Source of the DNA: Oscillatoria sp. SIO1A7
GTDB lineage: Bacteria; Cyanobacteriota; Cyanobacteriia; Cyanobacteriales; Laspinemataceae
Assembly: GCA_010672965.1 (NCBI GenBank)
Contig: JAAHFN010000010.1
Coordinates: forward strand, 24,701 to 88,700
DNA: 64,000 nt
Direction of reading: 5' to 3'
The translations under genes and the position numbers were made by a program. Numbering within the stretch: the first letter of the stretch is position 1; each line of letters begins with the position of its first letter. The notes below the pieces were generated by a model, which saw nothing but the letters and a program-made list of their open reading frames with translations, was not told where the DNA came from and made no database searches. Of the stretch, positions 9,542 to 18,486 are shown in pieces.

Positions 9542-9705
9542 AGGACTTACGCAAATTGTCTTATGCAAAGCTAACTGTAGGGGCGATTCGCGAATCGCCC
9601 CTACCAGATATATATAGGACTTACGCAAATTGTAAAGATGCGCGCCTTTGTGTAGGGGTCAACGGCCGTTGACCCCTACCAGATATAGAGGTAATGCGTA
9701 AGTCC
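9542..9705. mobile_element. Two MITE-A copies, the first incomplete
   Basis: MITE-A has ends AGGACTTACGCA and TGCGTAAGTCCT. The left copy starts at 9542, holds a perfect palindrome GTAGGGGCGATT/AATCGCCCCTAC, and loses its right end. The second runs 9616-9705 with both ends and a different perfect palindrome (GTAGGGGTCAAC/GTTGACCCCTAC). The element lies 3' of both flanking genes and supplies the last codons and the stop of the Uma2 gene. Confidence 0.78.
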
Positions 9706-10423
9706 CGATATATAGGGGTAATGCGTAGGAAGTGAAAAGTGAATAGTTGCCTCTTCCCAATTCCCCACACCCTACACCCCACACCCCACACCCTAGTTGT
9801 CGCACCGCCTTGGCCCAACTGGTTTCCCCCATAGACTGAGCCTCAAGCAACCAGCGATCGATATCTTCGGAGTTCAAACTGGGCAGAGCTAGGGATTGGC
9901 TCCGTTCGACATATCTTCCTTGCACTAGCTGCAACAGCTTTATCTGCTTGCCATTCCATTGCCAAATCTCAGGAACTCCCAGGGCAGCATAGATGGGCAG
10001 TCGCGGTAAAGAAGGACTGCTGATATCAACTTCAATAGCCAAGTCTGGAGGTGGATCTACGGTCAAATCAATTTGCATCTTTCCCCGAATGCGAGACTCA
10101 TTCTGGATGTAGTAGCATTTGTCTGCTTCCAGTCCCTTTTGCAAGTCTTCCCGACTCCAAGTACAGGAGCCCAGGCTACAAATTTCTATCTCTAGCTCTT
10201 CGGTGGCGATTTCTATGATTCGTCGCAACCAGCTTTTGAAGCGTTCGTGAGGAGGAAGTGGCATAGAAATTTCTAGGGTGCCGCGATCGTAGGTAAGATG
10301 CTTGCCCGATTGGGATTCTAGCTCTAATACCAGTGCTTGGTAGGTTGACCAGCTAATGTCTCGCAATACCACCCTATCGGAGCGAGTTTCAGGAACCTTG
10401 GGGGGGACGAGTAGGGGCGTCAT
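9659..10423 (-). CDS. Uma2 family endonuclease-like protein (DUF820) with repeat-derived C-terminus
   Basis: Uma2 proteins have a PD-(D/E)XK nuclease-like fold and are greatly expanded in cyanobacteria. Here PPPDLAIEVDISSPSLPRLPIY and GVPEIWQWNGKQIKLLQL carry the family core (Asp, then Glu-Val-Asp). The normal fold ends near ETSWAKAVRQ, about residue 210. The remaining 45 residues (GCGVWGVGCGELGRG, then FTSYALPLYIG and repeats) are translated minisatellite and MITE-A sequence, and the stop lies inside the MITE. The original 3' end was therefore replaced or extended by repeats. Its cellular role is unknown. Confidence 0.8.
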   Translation of the reverse strand: MTPLLVPPKVPETRSDRVVLRDISWSTYQALVLELESQSGKHLTYDRGTLEISMPLPPHERFKSWLRRIIEIATEELEIEICSLGSCTWSREDLQKGLEADKCYYIQNESRIRGKMQIDLTVDPPPDLAIEVDISSPSLPRLPIYAALGVPEIWQWNGKQIKLLQLVQGRYVERSQSLALPSLNSEDIDRWLLEAQSMGETSWAKAVRQLGCGVWGVGCGELGRGNYSLFTSYALPLYIGTYALPLYLVGVNGR

Positions 10424-10510
10424 AAGCAGGTGGGATAGTTTTCTGAGATTTTAGCTTAGAATTTACGGCAGCTTTCTAGGCCAAAAACTCATCATCCAGA
10501 AATTGCCCTC

Positions 10511-11269
10511 CTATGCCCTTCTAAGTATTATCTGACCATCGTGAAATGGAATCAGAGCAGTCTGCCATTCAGATTCAGATAAACTCTTAATTTTTTCAAG
10601 ACAGGCCAGCACTCCAACTCCTTTAGCTGTTTGTTGTTGCGGATTCAGTACGTCACCGTGACAAGTAACATTATCAATGATAATAATTCCACGCTCCGAC
10701 AATAGATTTCTGTCTTTGTCTGTCGCCAACTCTAGATAATCAGCATAACGCTCTTTATTGCCATCGATAAATATGACATCGAAGGCTGAATTGATTTTTT
10801 CACTTGCAAGGACTGAATAGGCGTCCCCAAGAATCAGTTCTATTTTTTGTTCTAACTTATTTGCTACAAAATTAGCGCGAGCAATCTCAGCAAAGTCTTG
10901 AAATTTTTCTATGGTGACAACGAAACCATCAGGCTGCACGGCTTCAGCAAAATACATAGTTGAAAGCCCAATGAACGTTCCAATCTCTAATACTTTTTTT
11001 GCCCCAATTGAACGAATTATAAATTGAATAAGTTCGAGTGCTAATGGACTTGATGCCATCTGGTTGATGGTAAATAGGCTTGACTCTTGCAAAACAAACT
11101 TGCTCTGGGGAGCCTTAACATTTAATATCGATTCTAGGATATCGTGAAATTTTTGTTCGTAACTTTCAGCCCCCTCATAACACTTGTTATTTGGTCTTTG
11201 GGTAGGCAAAAAGCGCTCCCAATCAAGTTCCCAATCAACCTGAATTGCATTGCCATCTGGTGCTGTCAT
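10511..11269 (-). CDS. Class I SAM-dependent O-methyltransferase (Methyltransf_3 type)
   Basis: A 252-residue protein of the caffeoyl-CoA/catechol O-methyltransferase-like family. VLEIGTFIGLSTMYFAEAV is motif I, VVTIEKFQDFAEIARANF follows, FDVIFIDGNKERYADYLELA holds the metal-binding Asp, and IIIIDNVTCHGDV is the later strand with Asp-Asn. Enzymes of this type methylate hydroxyls in a Mg-dependent way. Inside a glycan island it may methylate a sugar or a carrier-linked intermediate. No substrate can be assigned. Confidence 0.82.
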   Translation of the reverse strand: MTAPDGNAIQVDWELDWERFLPTQRPNNKCYEGAESYEQKFHDILESILNVKAPQSKFVLQESSLFTINQMASSPLALELIQFIIRSIGAKKVLEIGTFIGLSTMYFAEAVQPDGFVVTIEKFQDFAEIARANFVANKLEQKIELILGDAYSVLASEKINSAFDVIFIDGNKERYADYLELATDKDRNLLSERGIIIIDNVTCHGDVLNPQQQTAKGVGVLACLEKIKSLSESEWQTALIPFHDGQIILRRA

Positions 11270-11319
11270 AATTATTAGTTTCTAAGGTATAGTCATTTCA
11301 ATTAAGTTGGATACAGTTA

Positions 11320-11445
11320 CGAACGCCCTTACTGTAGGGGCGATTCGCGCGAAATCGCCCCTACCTCTTGTCTCATTTTTAATCCAAATAAATATCTCTT
11401 TTAGGACCGGCGTCCCGCCTATCCCAGACAGCGGACAGGGCGGAC
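11320..11445. repeat. Free-standing MITE cargo hairpins
   Basis: The gap after the O-methyltransferase start holds GTAGGGGCGATTCGCG/CGAAATCGCCCCTAC (about 11335-11365), the MITE-A core, and then a piece of the MITE-C body (AAATAAATATCTCTT followed by GGCGTCCCGCC and GGACAGGGCGG). Intact terminal repeats are not visible for either, so these are relics. There is no gene here. Confidence 0.6.
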
Positions 11446-11458
11446 ATAACTCAGTAGA

Positions 11459-12745
11459 TTAGCGTATTTCCAAAAAATTATCGCCCATATTACGAAGCCA
11501 TGTTGCTCCCACTCTAGACTCTGGGTGTATCCAGCCGTGATACTCGGAGAAGTCAGGCTGTGACTTTAATATTTTCCATAACTCTTGCTGCCGCTTCAGA
11601 TTGTCTTCTGTATATACCCAAGTCCCTTGGATACGTTGCCATCGCTCCTGTACTGCAGCTAGGATTTCTTCTGGGGTCAGGTCGATAATCTTAATGCCAG
11701 CTTGGGGGTAGTCGTTTGTATGGTGGTAGCTGTGGTCTAGATACTCTCGCCAAGTGAGCGGGATGCCCGACGATTGCCAGACTAGGGTTTTGGACAGGCT
11801 TATGGAATTGCTCCAAGAAAGAAGGTTGTACAGGGGGACGAAGTTCAGAAATAAAAGAGGTCTGCGATAAATGTCACCGACCATATCCGGTCCGCTGCCT
11901 GTAGTAATACATAAACTACAATGAGCAAACAACCAAATATCCAAAAAGTCGCTTTTCTCGGGGTGGAAAGCATAATCGATGATGCGGGTATGGCTGCTGG
12001 GCATGGGTTTAGCCATAGTTTTGCCCATGCGCAGCACCCAAACTCCTTGCTCTGCTAACCATTCGGCGGCGGGGACATAAGTGGCGATGTCCGAGTCACG
12101 GTAGTTGTGGTAGTTCCAATCCCCTTTTTCGTGTAGGGGGTCTGTATTCAAATAGGCGCTGTCTCGAACCAAGAGGCAGACAAAAGGTTCTCCATCCTGC
12201 CAACCTTGACCGCGCAACCAAGCTTTGGCTCGCTCGTCTTCTTCGGGGAGAAAGGGCAGCTTGGCTTGGGTCTTTTCTAGCCAACCATTAATGTCGCGAG
12301 AAGCTGTAGTGCTAGTTGGGCGATGGTGAATGGCTCCACCAGGTAATATTCGATTCCAGATATCTAGGGGCTTGACCCAAGGACGGACGGTAAAGTTTCG
12401 CCTTACCACCTCTGCCCAGAATGAATTGCAGGTTTTGGATGGCAACCAATACAGATCTAGATAGTTGGATTGCTCCTGCGATCGCATTGCCCACTGCTGG
12501 CCAGCATCGGCGGCAAAATGACCAATGCGATCGCTACGGAGAGTTCCTAAGCGAATAGTCCGCCAAGGTCGAATGCAACGGATTAGGATAACTCCGGGGA
12601 TAGCCCAAGGAGCTTGGAGGAGAAGCAGGAGTAAGGTTTTAAGGTAATATTTCGGAAGTAGATAATATAAATTCCCTAGCTTTCTTCTGAAGACAGGCCA
12701 GCCACCGGAACGGATTTCATAGAGCTGTTTGCTTAAGGGTTTCAT
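11459..12745 (-). CDS. Putative glycosyltransferase, TIGR04372-like
   Basis: A 428-residue protein from MKPLSKQLYEI. I prefer that ATG because the 20 residues before it in the open frame look non-native. A hydrophobic N-terminal stretch (LLLLLLQAPWAIPGVILI) could anchor it in the membrane. TLRSDRIGHFAADAG, WVLRMGKTMAKPMPSSHTRIIDYA and CSLCITTGSGPDMVGDIYRRPLLFLNFV match my recollection of the TIGR04372 group, which is found in sporadic carbohydrate clusters and treated as GT-B-like glycosyltransferases. The Gly-Ser-Gly-Pro-Asp segment near residue 300 resembles a nucleotide-sugar phosphate-binding loop. Donor and acceptor are unknown. Confidence 0.65.
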   Translation of the reverse strand: MKPLSKQLYEIRSGGWPVFRRKLGNLYYLLPKYYLKTLLLLLLQAPWAIPGVILIRCIRPWRTIRLGTLRSDRIGHFAADAGQQWAMRSQEQSNYLDLYWLPSKTCNSFWAEVVRRNFTVRPWVKPLDIWNRILPGGAIHHRPTSTTASRDINGWLEKTQAKLPFLPEEDERAKAWLRGQGWQDGEPFVCLLVRDSAYLNTDPLHEKGDWNYHNYRDSDIATYVPAAEWLAEQGVWVLRMGKTMAKPMPSSHTRIIDYAFHPEKSDFLDIWLFAHCSLCITTGSGPDMVGDIYRRPLLFLNFVPLYNLLSWSNSISLSKTLVWQSSGIPLTWREYLDHSYHHTNDYPQAGIKIIDLTPEEILAAVQERWQRIQGTWVYTEDNLKRQQELWKILKSQPDFSEYHGWIHPESRVGATWLRNMGDNFLEIR

Positions 12746-12909
12746 AGACGAGCAATAGGCTATATTTGGGAATTTCACTATAGCGGTTCTAAATTCAGAA
12801 AACACGCGACATACGCCCCAAAGCGTTAGGGTTTCCGCAATTGACTATACTTCGTTAACTCCCCTTAGCACGCAGTAGCAGTCAAAGCGAAAGCGTTCGA
12901 TATCCTCAT

Positions 12910-13989
12910 TTATAGTTTGAACCTCCGCCTAATCAAATTCACTATATCCTTAGAGAGTGGAAGGATAGCATTTTTAAGTAACTCCGCATTAGGAGCCAAA
13001 ATGTCTTTTTCAAATAAAATATGCCCCACTCTGCTCAAATCTTCATCAAGATAACACCTAATTTTATCGCGTTCGAGATTTCCAGTCAGCCAGGTAGCGC
13101 CAATGGAGGTTCCAAAAATGTTAATTGGAGACAATTTCGAATGCTCTATAGCTTCACTTAAAATCCGATCTAAATACATTAATGAAGATTCGACTAATTG
13201 TTCGCTTGTATTTTTCGGCACAACCCCACTATTTACTATTGCCTTTTTGCATACCGCTGTTATCTCCTTATGAATAACAGAACTTGTGATTTGAACCACT
13301 TCAAAACCAGCATTCTTTAGAGTGAATGTTAGAGTTTCAATGGAAAAAAAACAGCCATGATCGTATACCGTCAAGTCAAATGGATGCAGTTCGTAAGAAG
13401 GAACTTGAATAAGAAGTAATCCATCGTCATGCAAGCATTGCTTTAACGCCAAAAGCTCCTCAATGGGTTTATCCAAATGTTCGAAAACATGAATAAGAGA
13501 TATTACCTGAAAATCTTTATTGATGTTGCTTAAGTTAGAAAAAAAGCTTGTTTTTTCGTTTTCAACTATGCTCTTATTGTGATATGAGACATCAAAACCA
13601 CTTAGCCGAAAACCTCTAGCCAGACTAGAAAGCATACGCAGGAAGCTCCCATCGCCACAACCATAATCTAGCCATTCTCCTTCATAGATATTAAATTCGG
13701 ACAAGAAGTACTTTAATAACTTACTGGAGCGACTCTCAGCCAACCCTCGACTGTCAAAAGTTTTTGGCTCCTCCCTTGCTCCTTGTCTGTAAGGCTCGTA
13801 GTCAGAATATATCTTGATACATTCCTCACGCCATTCGGCAGTTCTCGGACGCTGTACTAATCCACAACTATTGCAATAAGCTAGTTGAGCGCGCTTATAC
13901 CATATCCTGCAATCAGAAGTAACGAGATTAAAGTCATAATTATGTTTAATCTGGTTTAAACTACTATCGCAAACAACGCAATCAGACAT
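12910..13989 (-). CDS. Class I SAM-dependent methyltransferase with N-terminal zinc cluster
   Basis: A 359-residue protein. It starts with a CxxC pair (DCVVCDSS) matched by YCNSCGLVQRP, as in sugar C-methyltransferase families. The SAM-binding core is WLDYGCGDGSFLRML and SGFDVSYHN, then VISLIHVFEHLDKP and LLLIQVPSYELHPFDLTVYDHGCFFS. The C-terminal part (INIFGTSIGATWLTGNL, CYLDEDLSRVGHILF) resembles the nucleotide-binding-like tail of sugar C-methyltransferases. A role in methylating a nucleotide-activated deoxysugar is inferred. Confidence 0.78.
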   Translation of the reverse strand: MSDCVVCDSSLNQIKHNYDFNLVTSDCRIWYKRAQLAYCNSCGLVQRPRTAEWREECIKIYSDYEPYRQGAREEPKTFDSRGLAESRSSKLLKYFLSEFNIYEGEWLDYGCGDGSFLRMLSSLARGFRLSGFDVSYHNKSIVENEKTSFFSNLSNINKDFQVISLIHVFEHLDKPIEELLALKQCLHDDGLLLIQVPSYELHPFDLTVYDHGCFFSIETLTFTLKNAGFEVVQITSSVIHKEITAVCKKAIVNSGVVPKNTSEQLVESSLMYLDRILSEAIEHSKLSPINIFGTSIGATWLTGNLERDKIRCYLDEDLSRVGHILFEKDILAPNAELLKNAILPLSKDIVNLIRRRFKL

Positions 13990-14354
13990 TATTCTCTAGC
14001 CTTCTAAGGAGCTGTACTTACAATACTTGAAATCCAATTTTGCATCTACCCCTTCAATCAGCGATAAGTCAACTCCCATCGATTTTCCTTAATTTAGGGC
14101 ATAGTCGTAGTAACTCAAAGTCTTTGCCCGAATGCGCGTGGTAACACCAGTTCTTTTTTCTCGAACCATTAAATCGATTGTGTTTACAACAACATCCAAC
14201 TTGAATTGGAGAAAAGTAATAGTTTTTATAAGCCTGAATGGGTTCTCCAGCAACTAACTTTTATCGCCACTGCAAGAACAAACGACAATCGTTATAAACG
14301 ACCTTTGATCGTTTGGCACACTTATGCCTTATGCTTATGAATTGCTTGCGATCG
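13990..14354. other. Intergenic gap, no gene seen
   Basis: About 365 bases upstream of the 12910-13989 gene contain no supported coding region. ATCGTTATAA occurs twice (near 14288 and 14350). The stretch probably carries the promoter of the downstream minus-strand gene, but I cannot define -10 or -35 boxes. Confidence 0.4.
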
Positions 14355-15611
14355 TTATAACTCGAAGAGCGCGAACTCTGGATAAACTGTTACGACCGTA
14401 CAGCCAGATAAACTGTTTTTTAATTTATTTAAAATACGCTCGGTTTGAGCCCATCCCAAAATAATCATTATTGTCTCTTCCGAAGATTGCCTATGTTCGT
14501 CGAACCCAACGATAGGAATATTGCCAATCGGCATATACTTGCCCTTTTTGAAAGGATTATCATCTATGATGTACTTAATCTTATTTCTCAAACCCAGTAA
14601 ATCGATAATGATAGGGCTCGATACAGATGCACCATAGCCAATAATTGTTTTTCCGTTTGCTACAGAGTTAATCTTTTCTTTGAGTTCGGAAGCCTTATCG
14701 TTCAATCGAGAATTAAACTCTAGTAACCCTTGAGTATCTGTTATCCCTGAAATCCTTTCTTGTTCGAGCAGGTTTAAAATATCTACATCTAATGGCAGAG
14801 ATAATTCCTCTGACGATACCTTTTGACAAACACCTACTATTGCCCCACCTTGGATATCAGCAACATACTTTACGGCAAGAAGCCTTAAATTAAACTCTTT
14901 TAGAAAAGGAATCAAGCTATGTAACGAATGAACGGACAAATGTTCGTGAATAATAGTACCGATTAAGTATTTTTCAATGACATCTTTTAGGTAAGATGCC
15001 TCGAACAAAAAGTAGCCTCCTTCTTTAAGGCTCAACTTAATTCCGTTTGTAAAACCTCTAAGATCGTCGATATGCGCAAAAACATTATTTGCTATAGCGA
15101 CATCAGCATAGCCGTGATTCTCGATAACTTGATGTGCAATCTCTTCATTGAAGTAGTTTAGAATCGTTTCGATGCCACGCTCTTTAGCAATTTTTACTGG
15201 TGGAACTGAAGGATCTACACCAAGAACCTTACAGCCCGTTACTTTCCGCAGCTCCTCTAAAAACGTGCCATCATTTGAGCCTATTTCTAACGCAAAGTCT
15301 ATGCTAGAAATAAAATTTTCAGTTAAAAACTTGATTGACTCTTTAAAATGCTCGACAAGATCGGGGTTATTGCTAGAAATGAATGGGTATTCTTTGCCAT
15401 ACAAGAATTCTGGCGATGGTATGTGTATTACCTGAACGTGACCGCATTTCTCACATTGGTATAGATCTATAGGAGTTAACGGTGGGTCATCTTCACTAGA
15501 GGTTTTTTTTAAGGCATTACCCGAAACAGTAGCAGGTAGGTTAACTACAAGTTTCAGATTTGGATGAGAACAAAGACGACAAGACGTTCTAACTTGAAAA
15601 GAGGATGTCAT
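14355..15611 (-). CDS. Sugar C-methyltransferase-like protein (zinc domain, SAM domain, Methyltransf_14 tail)
   Basis: A 418-residue protein from MTSSFQVRTSCRLC. The 37 upstream codons in frame overlap the cupin gene and do not match the family. The order is CRLCSHPNL with YQCEKCGHVQVI (zinc cluster), FALEIGSNDGTFLEEL and LGVDPSVPPVKIAKERG (SAM domain), NNVFAHIDDLRGF, EASYLKDVIEKYLIGTIIHEHLSVHS (substrate loop with Tyr and His-Glu-His), and a C-terminal domain with IIGYGASVSS and YIIDDNPFKKGKYMP. This is the TylC3/NovU-type layout that C-methylates NDP-4-keto-deoxysugars. It follows the cupin gene closely. Confidence 0.83.
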   Translation of the reverse strand: MTSSFQVRTSCRLCSHPNLKLVVNLPATVSGNALKKTSSEDDPPLTPIDLYQCEKCGHVQVIHIPSPEFLYGKEYPFISSNNPDLVEHFKESIKFLTENFISSIDFALEIGSNDGTFLEELRKVTGCKVLGVDPSVPPVKIAKERGIETILNYFNEEIAHQVIENHGYADVAIANNVFAHIDDLRGFTNGIKLSLKEGGYFLFEASYLKDVIEKYLIGTIIHEHLSVHSLHSLIPFLKEFNLRLLAVKYVADIQGGAIVGVCQKVSSEELSLPLDVDILNLLEQERISGITDTQGLLEFNSRLNDKASELKEKINSVANGKTIIGYGASVSSPIIIDLLGLRNKIKYIIDDNPFKKGKYMPIGNIPIVGFDEHRQSSEETIMIILGWAQTERILNKLKNSLSGCTVVTVYPEFALFEL

Positions 15612-15663
15612 AGTATAAGACTTTGGATTTACTGTAAAGCTTAATTTTTGAGCAAAGCAAGCT

Positions 15664-16185
15664 TTACTCTTGACTGTAATGGCTAACCTTAGACTCGATC
15701 GCCTTAAGAAACCCTTCTTCAATCTCCAAGGGTGCCCAATCAGGAAACTCAGTCATTTCTCTTATAAATGGGCCTTCGGTAATTTCGTGAAAGACTAAAA
15801 ATTGAGTTCTGATGAGTAAAGTATGATAAATTGGCCGATCTAAGCGATAGTAAAAGAGCCTACCCGAACTCGGCTCTCCCATCTCAATAACCCGTTCGAT
15901 ATCGCCATTTTCATCGAAAAGCACTACATCCACTTCCCCTTCTAAGATTGCCATCGATTCAATCTTGCCCAAATGCTTGTGGGGACGAACATAACAATCG
16001 TTCCTATGAATAATAAACATCTCATGTAGGGAGTCTTGCGGATTTCTATGGGCACAGAGGCGAATCCGACGGCGAGGGTTCAGCAGGGCTAACCGTTTTA
16101 ACTCTTCTAAATCCTCGGCTGAAAGGGTGACAATATCTTCCTCTGGATAGAGAACTTCGTCACTTTCTTTATAGATAGAAATCAT
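15664..16185 (-). CDS. WbuC family cupin fold metalloprotein
   Basis: A 173-residue single-domain cupin of the WbuC type, found in O-antigen and capsule clusters. SLHEMFIIHRNDCYVRPHKHLGKIESMAILEGEVDVVLFDENG carries the metal-binding His-x-His pair and Glu, and YYRLDRPIYHTLLIRTQFLVFHE supplies the second motif. Its exact reaction is not established; sugar-related binding or isomerisation is assumed from context. Its start overlaps the stop of the upstream methyltransferase by 4 bases, so the pair is coupled. Confidence 0.82.
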   Translation of the reverse strand: MISIYKESDEVLYPEEDIVTLSAEDLEELKRLALLNPRRRIRLCAHRNPQDSLHEMFIIHRNDCYVRPHKHLGKIESMAILEGEVDVVLFDENGDIERVIEMGEPSSGRLFYYRLDRPIYHTLLIRTQFLVFHEITEGPFIREMTEFPDWAPLEIEEGFLKAIESKVSHYSQE

Positions 16186-17402
16186 AGTATTTTCTCCAAA
16201 TCCAGATCGCTACCTGGAAAGATAGAGGCAAAGAGGCCGCCTTGTGCTTCAAATTCGCCGTGTTTGGCTACTACTTTCGGCTGATTGTGAGGATTGAGCC
16301 CTAGCAAGCACAACTTAATTGCTCCCGAGTAGAGAGCGTCAGAGCCTCGTATTTCAAGGTTGCCGACGGGCATCCTCATTCCCTTTTTGTGGGGATTATC
16401 GTCAATGACAAAATCTATCAAATCGTAAACCCCTAAGATTGATAGAAAAGCAACCGACAAATGGCCAGCCCCAAACAGGGCAATTCCACCCACCTTTTCC
16501 CTGAATTTTTCGAGCTTATCCCGGATAATCTGGCGACGATGCGCCACGGCATCGGCAAACCTATGGGCGCGTTCGATTTCTCTCTGCAAACTAGCTGTAT
16601 CTGGTTCGACGGTATTTTTCTCTCCCTTGGCTTCTCGAACGATCGCTACAATCGAATTTTCTAAAGGATAGGGGAAAGACTCATAGCTAACAATAGAGAA
16701 GCCCGCAGACTGTAGCAGTAGCTTAAAAGTAAAGCTAGTAAAATAAAAAATATGTTCTTCCCAAATAGTGGTGCAGTCCCCTGCGGCCAAAGCTCCCTCG
16801 CAATCTGGCAACTCCCAAACAATATAGCCATCGGGTTTAATCAGCGATCGCATAGCATCGAGAAAAAGCGGCAGATTATAGGAATGCTCTATTACATGGC
16901 GCACGATTAATACATCGGCCGGCCCATAACGCTCTCGTATCTGTTGTGCCCTAACGGGGGTAAATGCAGCTTGATAAGTTTCGATGCTGGCGCAGGGGTC
17001 AACAATGCCAAGGTCTTGTTCGGGATGAATGCGCCAGTTTTTGGCATATCCCAAATTTTGTAACCGCTGTAGGGTGGAATCATCCTTAAAACTATAAGCT
17101 CCAAATACAGAGTCTCTAGCAATCCCCGGAAGGGCAATCAACTTTTGAACCAAGGCATCAAGATGATCTTCCGGCTCAAAACAAGTAAGCCAATCGTAGC
17201 GCGGTTTTAATTCTTCAACAGGAAAAGGATTATCAATATATACCAGCCCAGTATCCAAGTTTAGATTTAATTGAAGCGGAAATTTTGGAGCTTCTAGACC
17301 CGAGCTTGGCAGAAAACGATTAGAAACAGGTTGTATGCCCAAATCGAGTATTGGCCTACTAGAAGATTTAAAGTAACTAAATTCGCTCGAATTCATAAAC
17401 AA
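16182..17402 (-). CDS. Sugar C-methyltransferase-like protein lacking the zinc-cluster cysteines
   Basis: A 406-residue relative of the gene at 14355. The C-terminal half is equivalent (IALFGAGHLSVAFLSIL, DFVIDDNPHKKGMRMPVGNLEI), and the SAM domain includes VLIVRHVIEHSYNLPLFLDAM with WEEHIFYFTSFTFKLLL. The N-terminus (PILDLGIQPVSNRFLP, LNLNLDTGLVYI) aligns with the usual CxxC zinc domain but has lost the cysteines. A typical GxGxG motif I is not obvious either: the stretch before residue 150 reads DSVFGAYSFKDDSTLQRL. It may be a specialised or partly degenerate enzyme. It overlaps wbuC by 4 bases. Confidence 0.78.
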   Translation of the reverse strand: MFMNSSEFSYFKSSSRPILDLGIQPVSNRFLPSSGLEAPKFPLQLNLNLDTGLVYIDNPFPVEELKPRYDWLTCFEPEDHLDALVQKLIALPGIARDSVFGAYSFKDDSTLQRLQNLGYAKNWRIHPEQDLGIVDPCASIETYQAAFTPVRAQQIRERYGPADVLIVRHVIEHSYNLPLFLDAMRSLIKPDGYIVWELPDCEGALAAGDCTTIWEEHIFYFTSFTFKLLLQSAGFSIVSYESFPYPLENSIVAIVREAKGEKNTVEPDTASLQREIERAHRFADAVAHRRQIIRDKLEKFREKVGGIALFGAGHLSVAFLSILGVYDLIDFVIDDNPHKKGMRMPVGNLEIRGSDALYSGAIKLCLLGLNPHNQPKVVAKHGEFEAQGGLFASIFPGSDLDLEKIL

Positions 17403-17411
17403 ATATACGTT

Positions 17412-18296
17412 TTAATCTAATGAACCGATCTTTAATTTTAAATAATCGTACACGGTATCGAGACTGACTGGCTTTAGCCCAAGCACTTGAGAAGTAAAGT
17501 TCATATTCAAAGCAGTTACGGGATGATTGTAGATTAAATTAACTCCAACATCAGCAGAACTTACGTTAACAACTAGATCTCTAGATAGACTTAAATGATC
17601 GAATAATCCTAAAGCAAACTCATAATAACTAATATCTTTTTCCCCAGAAAGGTGGAAAATACCATTTGGTTTTTGCTCGATAATAGTTTTAATGGCCATA
17701 GCCGAATCGACAAATCTAATAGGTGCAAAATATAAATCGTTAAAAGCGTTTATTTTTAAGCCGCTGCGTATAGAGTTAATCCAGTTTTTGAATGGAGAAG
17801 TATCGTAGCTAACGTTCTTGGTAAATCTTAATATCGAAATGTTTCTGCTTTTTCCTAATTTTGCTGCAACGTTAAGAAGTTTTTTTTCTGCTTCAGCTTT
17901 GAGAACGGCATACTCAAAACCCGGACAAACTAGCTCGTCCTCCTTGGGAGGAAAATCTTTTTTAAAGACCACATTGCTGGATATATAGCAAACGTATATA
18001 TTATCGCGCAAAAAACCCTCCACTAGCTTAGGAATAGCATTGCAGTTTACATCGTAAGCGTAGTCGAATTTATTTACGCATTCATCGTAAGAAATAACCC
18101 CACCAGCAATAACAACCGAGTCAGTACCAGATGGGACTTCAAAGTCCTGGGTATTAGGTAGATTTAGAAATAACTGATTGTTTTGCAGAACAACATTTCT
18201 TCTAGTAGTTAAAAAGACTTCTTTTTGCTCTCTTTGTAGAAGCGGGGTTAACTCCCGAGCAAGACGACTATCGCCCCCTACAATAAGTGTTGACAT
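17412..18296 (-). CDS. RmlD-like NAD(P)-dependent sugar reductase/epimerase
   Basis: A 294-residue short-chain dehydrogenase of the RmlD-like group. MSTLIVGGDSRLARELTPLL is the nucleotide-binding start, with a shortened Gly motif. CYISSNVVF precedes the catalytic Tyr-x3-Lys in FEYAVLKAEAEKKLL, and GIFHLSGEKDISYYEFA belongs to the C-terminal substrate domain. These proteins reduce 4-keto deoxysugars, which fits the adjacent C-methyltransferases that act on 4-keto sugars. It starts the methyltransferase-cupin run in transcription order. Confidence 0.8.
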   Translation of the reverse strand: MSTLIVGGDSRLARELTPLLQREQKEVFLTTRRNVVLQNNQLFLNLPNTQDFEVPSGTDSVVIAGGVISYDECVNKFDYAYDVNCNAIPKLVEGFLRDNIYVCYISSNVVFKKDFPPKEDELVCPGFEYAVLKAEAEKKLLNVAAKLGKSRNISILRFTKNVSYDTSPFKNWINSIRSGLKINAFNDLYFAPIRFVDSAMAIKTIIEQKPNGIFHLSGEKDISYYEFALGLFDHLSLSRDLVVNVSSADVGVNLIYNHPVTALNMNFTSQVLGLKPVSLDTVYDYLKLKIGSLD

Positions 18297-18342
18297 AGAT
18301 CAAATAGTTTATTAGAAAATTAATTAAAGTCTAATCAATAAC

Positions 18343-18429
18343 AGGACTTACGCACAGACACTATTTGTAGGGGTAGTGCCCCCGTGCCTACCCCGATTTC
18401 CTACTAAATATGGAGACTTTGCGTAAGTC
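18343..18429. mobile_element. MITE-A copy
   Basis: AGGACTTACGCA at the left and TTGCGTAAGTCA at the right enclose about 87 bases with a GTAGGGG...CCCCGTGCCTACCCC core whose hairpin is imperfect. It lies in the gap between two minus-strand genes and holds no coding sequence. Confidence 0.75.
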
Positions 18430-18486
18430 ATGAATAAATACATTATTTATATTTTACTTTAGCACAGACGAGAGTTATTTTCTAAG

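Noticed and set aside
12096..12494. Short minus-strand ORFs inside the TIGR04372-like gene
   Set aside because: They are alternative frames of a convincing longer gene.
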